From contig CAYLUN010000147.1 of assembly GCA_964386865.1 (NCBI GenBank), positions 1 to 10,211 of the forward strand: a DNA stretch of 10,211 bases. The letters are read 5' to 3'. Below, one piece after another: positions 4,960-10,211 of this stretch. This DNA comes from CAYLUN01 sp964386865. GTDB lineage: Bacteria; Verrucomicrobiota; Kiritimatiellia; RFP12; UBA1067. Below the pieces are notes generated by a model. It was not told the DNA's origin, ran no database searches, and saw only the letters and a list, made by a program, of their open reading frames with translations. Each line of letters opens with the position of its first letter. The stretch's first letter is position 1. Position numbers and translations under genes: made by a program.

Positions 4960-6570
4960 ATGAAAATACTCCTTCCCGCGCCCGCATTCACTTGTCTGAA
5001 AGCCTCATTCCTCCACGCCAAAGGACTACGCATAGAGAGCCGCGTGGGGCTAACGCTGACACTCCGCTCGCTCGCCTTGGCCATGCTCGTCGGCTGTGTG
5101 CTAACCTTCGCGGCCTCCGCAAAGCCCCTCAACGTCCTGCTCATCACGTCGGACGACATGAACTTCGATTCGCCGAACTGCTACGGGGGCGTGATCACGA
5201 ACCTGACCCCTAACATCGACCGGCTCGCCTCCGAGGGCTTCCGCTTCCGCTACGCCTACGCCACCGTGGCGGTTTGCCAGCCCGTGCGGCAGACCCTCAT
5301 GACGGGCCTCTATCCGCAGCGCAGCGGCAGCATGGGCTTCATGCCGCTCAACCCCGAGGTCCGCACCGTCAGCCAGCAGTTCCACGACGCGGGCTACCTC
5401 ATCTCCATGATCGGCAAGAACCCGCACTACCAGCCCGCCGAGAAATTCTGCGTCGACGTCGCAGAGACCCAGATCAGCCGCAGCCCCGGCAAGCTCTACG
5501 ACACCACCCGCGCCTTCCTCAAGCAGGCCGCCGAGCAGAAGAAGCCCTTCTTCCACAACGTCAACTGCACCGACCCGCACCGACCGTTCGTCGGCATCCG
5601 CGGCCCCGACGACCTCGCGGGCGGCGACAAGCCCAGCCGCACCGTCTCCGTCGACGAGATCACGTCCGTGCCCGGTTTCCTCGAAAACCTGCCGGAAGTG
5701 CGCCGCGAACTCGCAGGCTACTATACCAGCGTCCGCCGGCTCGACGACTGCGTGGGCCAGATCCTCAAGGCCATCGATGACGCGGGCGAGCGCGGCAGCA
5801 CCTTCGTGCTCTTCTATGGCGGCGACCACGGCATGTCGATCCCCTTCGCCAAGTCGAACGCCTACGAGAACAGCTCGCGCGCCTCGCTCATCCTGCGCTG
5901 GCCGGGCGTGGCTAAGCCCGGCACCGAGGACACCGCGCACCTCGTCTCCACACTCGACTTCACGCCCACGCTGCTCGATGCCGCGTCCCTGCCGCCGCTG
6001 CCCGACCGCGACGGGCGCTCGTTCGCGCCGCTGCTGAAAGGCCAGCCCCTGGACGGCTGGGACCGCGTCTACACCGTCTACAACCAGAACTCCGCCGGCA
6101 AGTGGTTTCCCATGCGCTGCGTCCGCACGCGCGACCGCGCCTATATCTGGAACGCCTGGGCGGATGGAACGGCCACGTACGTCGGCGAGAACATGCAGGG
6201 GCTCACCTGGAGCGCGATGGTCAAAGCCGCCGAAACAGACCCGAAGATCCGCGCGCGCACACAGTTTTACTTGCACCGTGTACCCGAGGAGCTCTACGAC
6301 CTCACCGGCGACCGCTGCGAGCGCGTCAACCTCATCGCCGACCCCGCCCGCCAAACGGAGATCGAGGCCCTGCGCGCCGACCTGCTCGCGACACTGCGCC
6401 GCACGGTCGATCCGCTGGCCGAGGCCTTCGCCCAGCGCGGCAATCCGCAAGCCCTGCAAGACGCACTCAAGGCCATGGCCGCCACGTACGACGGCCGGCG
6501 CGAAAAGAAGAACGCCGCCGCCAAGAAAGCCGGAAAGGGCAAGAATCAGAAGGAGAACAAGCCACAATGA
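4960..6570 (+). CDS. Secreted formylglycine-dependent sulfatase (S1 family)
   Basis: A 536-residue sulfatase that would hydrolyse sulfate esters, or N-sulfate, of a glycan outside the cytoplasm. A hydrophobic signal core (about 36-54, ending A-A-S-A before K-P-L-N) precedes the catalytic domain. Metal ligands are D-D at 65-66 and D-H at 289-290. C106 in C-Q-P-V-R is the residue expected to be converted to formylglycine, with R110 as its partner. T-D-P-H-R-P-F (204-210) and Y-E-N-S-S-R (302-307) are usual family landmarks. The early layout (DD, then N-x-D-R-L-A, then the Cys motif) recalls N-sulfoglucosamine sulfohydrolase-like enzymes, but the substrate is uncertain. The C-terminus is a Lys/Ala/Asn-rich tail (about 513-536). 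From ATG 4960 the hydrophobic core comes unusually late; a GTG at 5044 would give a compact signal peptide and may be the real start. The stop overlaps the next gene as ATGA, so the two are co-translated. No sulfatase-maturing enzyme is in the window. Confidence 0.88.
   Translation: MKILLPAPAFTCLKASFLHAKGLRIESRVGLTLTLRSLALAMLVGCVLTFAASAKPLNVLLITSDDMNFDSPNCYGGVITNLTPNIDRLASEGFRFRYAYATVAVCQPVRQTLMTGLYPQRSGSMGFMPLNPEVRTVSQQFHDAGYLISMIGKNPHYQPAEKFCVDVAETQISRSPGKLYDTTRAFLKQAAEQKKPFFHNVNCTDPHRPFVGIRGPDDLAGGDKPSRTVSVDEITSVPGFLENLPEVRRELAGYYTSVRRLDDCVGQILKAIDDAGERGSTFVLFYGGDHGMSIPFAKSNAYENSSRASLILRWPGVAKPGTEDTAHLVSTLDFTPTLLDAASLPPLPDRDGRSFAPLLKGQPLDGWDRVYTVYNQNSAGKWFPMRCVRTRDRAYIWNAWADGTATYVGENMQGLTWSAMVKAAETDPKIRARTQFYLHRVPEELYDLTGDRCERVNLIADPARQTEIEALRADLLATLRRTVDPLAEAFAQRGNPQALQDALKAMAATYDGRREKKNAAAKKAGKGKNQKENKPQ
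6550..6555 (+). promoter_or_regulatory. Shine-Dalgarno site deciding the GH78-like start
   Basis: AAGGAG lies inside the 3' end of the sulfatase gene, 11 bases before the ATG at 6567. Together with the ATGA overlap and the signal peptide that follows at once, it fixes the start of the GH78-like gene, whose frame is open much further upstream. Confidence 0.6.
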
Positions 6571-8264
6571 ACGCACGTCACCACACACTCCACCTCGTCA
6601 CCATCCTGCTTTCCCTGGCCCCCGCGCTCTTCGCCCAAGGCCCGAACAAGGCGCCCAAACAGGAGGGCACAGTCAAGCCCGCCGCCGGCGTTCCAGCCGA
6701 TCTCTTCGAACGCCAGATGGCGCTCATCGGCCCGCGCCGAGCCGGCTGGCTTGAGAAGGCGGAGAAGGCCACGCCCGCGTTGCTCCGCACACCCAAAAAC
6801 CCCGTCGCTGTCATCACTGTCGCCACGAACGCGGCGAGCTTCCAAGGGTGGAAGGTCGGCTCCACCGTCGAGGTGAAATCGGTCTACGACCGGCCTCTCA
6901 AGCCCGGCGACAGCTTCATCCTCGATTTCGGCGAGCACATGACCGGCTACGCCCAGCTCTCCTTGCGCGCGTTCGACATCCCGGTCGACGCGCCGGTGCG
7001 CCTCGCCCTCATCTTCGGCGAGGTGCTGGCCGAAGTGACCGAGCCTTTCGACCCTTACACAGGCGGCCTCACCCGCGCGTGGCTGCAGGACGAGACGATC
7101 AACATCGACGTCGTGCCGCAGACCGTGCGCCTGCCGCGCCGCTACGCCTTCCGCTACCTCAAGGTCAGCGTCGTCTCGTGCAGCACCCACGGCAAGTTCG
7201 GCTTCTCGGACATCTCGGCCGAGGCGGTCAACTGTGCCGACGAGAGCAAGCTCGCGCCCTACGCGCCCGCCAGCGCCGAGGACGCCGCGCTCGACCGCGT
7301 GGCCCGCGCCACGCTGCGCGACTGCATGCAGACCGTGTTCGAGGACGGACCCAAGCGCGACCGCCGCCTCTGGCTCGGCGACCTGCGCCTGCAGGCCCTC
7401 GCCAACTACGCGACCTACCGCAACTACGACCTCGTGAAGCGCTCGCTCTACATTCTCGCGGGCACCTGCACCGACCTCGGCCTCGTCGGCACCTGCGCCT
7501 TCGAACAGCCTCAGCCCGTGCGCGGCGGCAACAGCATCCTCGACTACACCGCGCTCTTCGCGCCGACCGTGCTGGAGTACCTCGAAGCCAGCGGCGACCG
7601 CGCGACCGCAGAGGACCTCTGGCCGCTCGTGGTCAAGCAGCTCGACTTCACCCTCGAACCCGTGAACCCCGACGGACTGCTCCTCACGCCGAAAGGCTGG
7701 TGGTGCTTCATCGACTGGCACCGCACGCTCGACAAGCAAGCGTCCGAGCACGCGATCGTGCTCGTCGGGCTCAAGGCCACGCAGAGGCTCGCCGAGAAGC
7801 TTGGTAAAACGGACGAAGTCGCCTTCATCCCCGCGCTCGTCACGCGCATGGAGCAGGCCGCGCGCAAGAGCTTGTGGGACGAACAGCAAGGCCTTTTCGT
7901 CAGCGGCCCCAACCGCGAGCTCTCGTGGGCCTCGCAGGCGTGGATGGTTCTGGCGGGCGTGCCCACGCCCGAGCAGGCCAAGCGGGCGATGTCCGGCGTG
8001 CTCAAGCACCCCACGGCCGAGAAGCCCGTCACGCCCTACATGCACCACTACATCGTCGAGGCGCTCCAGGCCGCCGGCCTGCGCGACGAAGCCGCCGCCC
8101 ACATGCGCGGCTACTGGGGCGAGATGGTTCGCAAAGGCGCCGACACCTTCTGGGAAGTCTACGTGACCTCCGACGAGAAACTCTCCCCCTACAAGAGCCA
8201 CCTCATGAACAGCTACTGCCACGCCTGGAGCTGCACGCCGACGTACCTGCTGCGGAAGAAATAG
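6567..8264 (+). CDS. Secreted GH78-like (alpha-L-rhamnosidase-like) glycoside hydrolase
   Basis: A 565-residue protein with a signal peptide (1-23, cleavage after A-L-F-A). A beta-sandwich region (about 80-222, with F-I-L-D-F-G-E-H-M-T-G-Y) precedes an (alpha/alpha)6-barrel (about 235-565). The barrel carries D-G-P-K-R-D-R-R-L-W-L-G-D at 260-272, the counterpart of the D-x-P-x-R-D-E-R-x-x-W-x-G-D signature of family GH78. It also has F-W-E (528-530), where the second catalytic acid of GH78 is expected, and the closing H-A-W-S-C-T-P (552-558). GH78 enzymes release alpha-L-rhamnose by inversion. The Glu of R-D-E-R, usually taken as the general acid, is Arg here, so this belongs to a variant branch and activity on rhamnose is not assured. 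The length is short for GH78, with few accessory domains. The gene overlaps the sulfatase by 4 bp and is probably co-translated with it, which suggests joint action on a sulfated deoxy-sugar glycan. Confidence 0.82.
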   Translation: MNARHHTLHLVTILLSLAPALFAQGPNKAPKQEGTVKPAAGVPADLFERQMALIGPRRAGWLEKAEKATPALLRTPKNPVAVITVATNAASFQGWKVGSTVEVKSVYDRPLKPGDSFILDFGEHMTGYAQLSLRAFDIPVDAPVRLALIFGEVLAEVTEPFDPYTGGLTRAWLQDETINIDVVPQTVRLPRRYAFRYLKVSVVSCSTHGKFGFSDISAEAVNCADESKLAPYAPASAEDAALDRVARATLRDCMQTVFEDGPKRDRRLWLGDLRLQALANYATYRNYDLVKRSLYILAGTCTDLGLVGTCAFEQPQPVRGGNSILDYTALFAPTVLEYLEASGDRATAEDLWPLVVKQLDFTLEPVNPDGLLLTPKGWWCFIDWHRTLDKQASEHAIVLVGLKATQRLAEKLGKTDEVAFIPALVTRMEQAARKSLWDEQQGLFVSGPNRELSWASQAWMVLAGVPTPEQAKRAMSGVLKHPTAEKPVTPYMHHYIVEALQAAGLRDEAAAHMRGYWGEMVRKGADTFWEVYVTSDEKLSPYKSHLMNSYCHAWSCTPTYLLRKK

Positions 8265-8293
8265 GGAAACGCCCCGCCTTCCAGCCCCTTCGC

Positions 8294-10211
8294 TTACCGC
8301 TTCTCCGCCAGCACCGCCTGCGCGTGCCGCGCATACACGCCGCGCGGGTCTTCGGCGTACGCCTGCAGCACCGCGCGGCCCTTGCCCTCGCAGTCGCCCA
8401 GGCGCACCAGCGCGCGGGCGACCGCAATCTCGCGCAGGCACTTGGAGCGCTCCACATCCGCCGCCGCGTTCGCGTGGCCCTGCACCTCAGTCATCGTCGC
8501 GAGCGTGAAGGCCTGGCCGCGGATGCCGGGCCTGTCCAGCACCGCCGCCAGCGCCGGCGCGGCCGCCGGATCGCCCAGCTTTTCCAGCGCCATCCCCAGC
8601 GCCCGGAAGTGCGAGAAGGCAGACTCCGCCGTCAGCGCCTCCGCCTTCTTGAGCAGCGCGGGCAGCGCCTTCTTCGAGCCGCTCCGGCCCAGCGCGATCA
8701 GGTAGCTGTCGATCCAGCTCACGCTGCGGCCGAACTGGCTCATGCCTTTGAAGTTCCAGCCCTCGTCCCACTCCGACGCCGAGACGGCCGCGATCAGGTC
8801 GTCCTCGCCCAGCCGGCTCCCCATGATCCCCAGCAGGTGCGCGTAGTGCAGCTTGGCGTCGCCCGGCTTGGCGTCGCGGTAGGCCGACTCCAGCAGCGGC
8901 AGCGACCGCGCGGGCTCGGCCAGCGCCACAGCCACCGACTCGTAGTGGTTCGTCAGGTCGGCGACCGCCGCCACCGCCTCGCGGATCCGCGCGTCCGAAA
9001 GCGGATAGCTGTCCGCCGCCGTCAGCACCTCGGGCCGGAGGTTCCTGATCTCGACCAGATGCTTCTGCACCTTCTTGATGTCGACGCTGCGCAGCGCCAC
9101 GCCGTCCTTCACCGCCAACGCCGCCGCATAGCCGGCCGCGTAGCCCTCGTTCTGGATGTCGGGCTGCATGCGCAGCACCGGCATGGCGTCGCGGTGCGCG
9201 CTGACGCCGAGGCCGATCACCAGCAGGCCGTCCAGCTTCTTGGGCAGCATGGCGCGGTACGGAAAGTTCGCCTCGAAGAAGTGGCGCCGGCCAAAGTCCG
9301 CCACAAAGAAGTTCTCATGCGCCGTGTAGCCGTGCGAGTCGAGGTCGCTGTGCGACTGCATCACCGTGTCCGGATAGGTGCGGCCGTTGATCACGTCCAG
9401 CGGCGTCACGTAGTGCGCGCCGACCAGGCGCCGCCGCTCGCGGCTGTTGACATTTTGAGCCTGGTCCCACAGCGAGGCGGGCAGCGACTTGCGCGAGCGC
9501 AGCGCGAAGTAGCAGAGGTCGGCGGCGTCGGTCTCATCCACGAAGCCGATGTCGGAGTTCGCGCCGCTGGAGCCCAGCCGGCGCGGCGCGTTGCCCGCGC
9601 CCTGAAACGCGATCTCGGCCGGGTGGTAGTACTCGGTCTCTTCTCCCGCCGCCGCCGCGATGTCGGCGTTGCCGGTGCCGTCGATCACGGCCTTGGCGCG
9701 GATCACGCCGCGCCGGCCGTCGGGCGTCACCACGATCACGCCGGCGAGCGCGTCGCCCTCGCTCACCGCGCCCGTCGCCAGCGCGCCGTACCACACGTCG
9801 GCGCCGGCCGAGCGGCACTGGCGCCGGTACCACTCGGACTTGCCCATGACCTTGACCTTGGCCATCGCCTTCACGCCCGCGTCGATCTCGTCTGTGAAGC
9901 CGCAGATGTTGCCGTAGTAGTAGCCGCCGATGAGGCCGACCGTCTGTACGCCGCCCATGTGGTAAAGGTACTCGCACACGATGACTTTCGCTCCCTGCCG
10001 CGCCGCCGCGATCGCCGCGGGCGCGCCGCCCGTGCCCGCGCCCACGACCAGCACGTCGCACGCGGCCAGCTCGGGCAGCTCGCGCGCCTCGGCCGCCACC
10101 TTCGCCGATGACCGCGCGACCGCGCGGACGTGGATCTCGGCCGGAATGTCGGCCGCGCGCGCCGCCGCCGCTTTCGCGCCGTCGCCCGCCAGCCGCACGC
10201 CCGCGAGCGGG
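8294..10211 (-). CDS. FAD-dependent oxidoreductase with C-terminal HEAT-like region (N-terminus beyond window)
   Basis: The reading frame runs to the window edge without a convincing start, so 638 residues of a longer protein are seen. Numbering from the first complete codon, a dinucleotide-binding strand leads into G-A-G-T-G-G (57-62), followed by V-C-E at about 78-79, the usual ribose-binding acid. D-G-T-G-N-A-D (177-183) is the second FAD contact of this class. G-L-G-V-S-A-H-R-D with the later G-Y-A-A-G-Y-A-A-A-L-A-V fits the closing flavin-contact region. This matches the FAD_oxidored-type family common beside sulfatases in PVC bacteria; its substrate is unknown. From about residue 430 the sequence becomes a series of Ala/Leu-rich helix pairs resembling HEAT repeats. 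The gene converges on the sulfatase-GH78 operon with 29 bases between stops. A GTG at 10198 is a possible but unconvincing start. Composition is strongly GC-rich, like its right-block neighbours. Confidence 0.85.
   Translation of the reverse strand, partial: PLAGVRLAGDGAKAAAARAADIPAEIHVRAVARSSAKVAAEARELPELAACDVLVVGAGTGGAPAAIAAARQGAKVIVCEYLYHMGGVQTVGLIGGYYYGNICGFTDEIDAGVKAMAKVKVMGKSEWYRRQCRSAGADVWYGALATGAVSEGDALAGVIVVTPDGRRGVIRAKAVIDGTGNADIAAAAGEETEYYHPAEIAFQGAGNAPRRLGSSGANSDIGFVDETDAADLCYFALRSRKSLPASLWDQAQNVNSRERRRLVGAHYVTPLDVINGRTYPDTVMQSHSDLDSHGYTAHENFFVADFGRRHFFEANFPYRAMLPKKLDGLLVIGLGVSAHRDAMPVLRMQPDIQNEGYAAGYAAALAVKDGVALRSVDIKKVQKHLVEIRNLRPEVLTAADSYPLSDARIREAVAAVADLTNHYESVAVALAEPARSLPLLESAYRDAKPGDAKLHYAHLLGIMGSRLGEDDLIAAVSASEWDEGWNFKGMSQFGRSVSWIDSYLIALGRSGSKKALPALLKKAEALTAESAFSHFRALGMALEKLGDPAAAPALAAVLDRPGIRGQAFTLATMTEVQGHANAAADVERSKCLREIAVARALVRLGDCEGKGRAVLQAYAEDPRGVYARHAQAVLAEKR

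Noticed and set aside
8265..8293. Intrinsic terminator between the convergent GH78-like and oxidoreductase genes
   Set aside because: No stable inverted repeat with a T tract is visible in the 29 bases.
5101..10111. Very long antisense open frames over the sulfatase, GH78-like and oxidoreductase genes (minus 5101-6588 and 6546-8441, plus 7874-10111)
   Set aside because: These are Arg/Ala/Gly-rich shadows typical of GC-rich DNA; the opposite frames carry catalytic motifs, signal peptides and operon junctions.

Overview
The window joins two unlike blocks around a divergent promoter region at about 4806-4959. The sulfatase, GH78-like hydrolase and FAD-dependent oxidoreductase on the right are strongly GC-rich and of the type abundant in polysaccharide-degrading members of the Planctomycetes-Verrucomicrobia-Chlamydiae group (Kiritimatiellota, Verrucomicrobiota, Lentisphaerota). 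That placement is an inference from gene content only; the window has no rRNA or other phylogenetic marker.

Left block (1-4805). It opens with the C-terminal part of a probable PD-(D/E)XK nuclease-fold protein on the + strand (2-355). Eleven bases beyond its stop, tail to tail, ends a tightly packed four-gene minus-strand operon that reads 4805 -> 367. Its genes are an 82-aa single-pass membrane protein, a 287-aa single-pass protein whose cytoplasmic part faintly recalls GTPase-associated protein 1 (GAP1)-type domains, a 137-aa DUF4190-like two-helix membrane protein, and a 967-aa protein. The last one fuses a P-loop GTPase domain, one transmembrane helix and 13 Sel1-like repeats. Start/stop overlaps (4 bp and 8 bp) and a 20-bp gap indicate one co-translated unit. 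A consensus -35 box with a 17-bp spacer lies just upstream. All four proteins are predicted to sit in the membrane, and two share the N-terminal motif M-x-E-A-E-R-F-L. I read this as a membrane-anchored GTPase signalling or conflict module. It is the best candidate here for an undescribed system.

Right block (4960-10211). A secreted formylglycine-type sulfatase and a secreted GH78-like (alpha-L-rhamnosidase-like) hydrolase form an ATGA-overlapped two-gene operon on the + strand. Converging on it is a minus-strand FAD-dependent oxidoreductase with a C-terminal helical, HEAT-like region; its N-terminus lies beyond the window edge. The sulfatase and GH78 pair fits removal of sulfate and deoxy-sugar residues from a sulfated, rhamnose- or fucose-containing glycan, but the substrate cannot be read from sequence.

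Base composition falls visibly from the right block to the left one and is lowest in the nuclease fragment and in the middle and Sel1 parts of the GTPase gene. This suggests that the left block is mosaic or acquired. I found no tRNA, rRNA, CRISPR array, insertion sequence or convincing intrinsic terminator.
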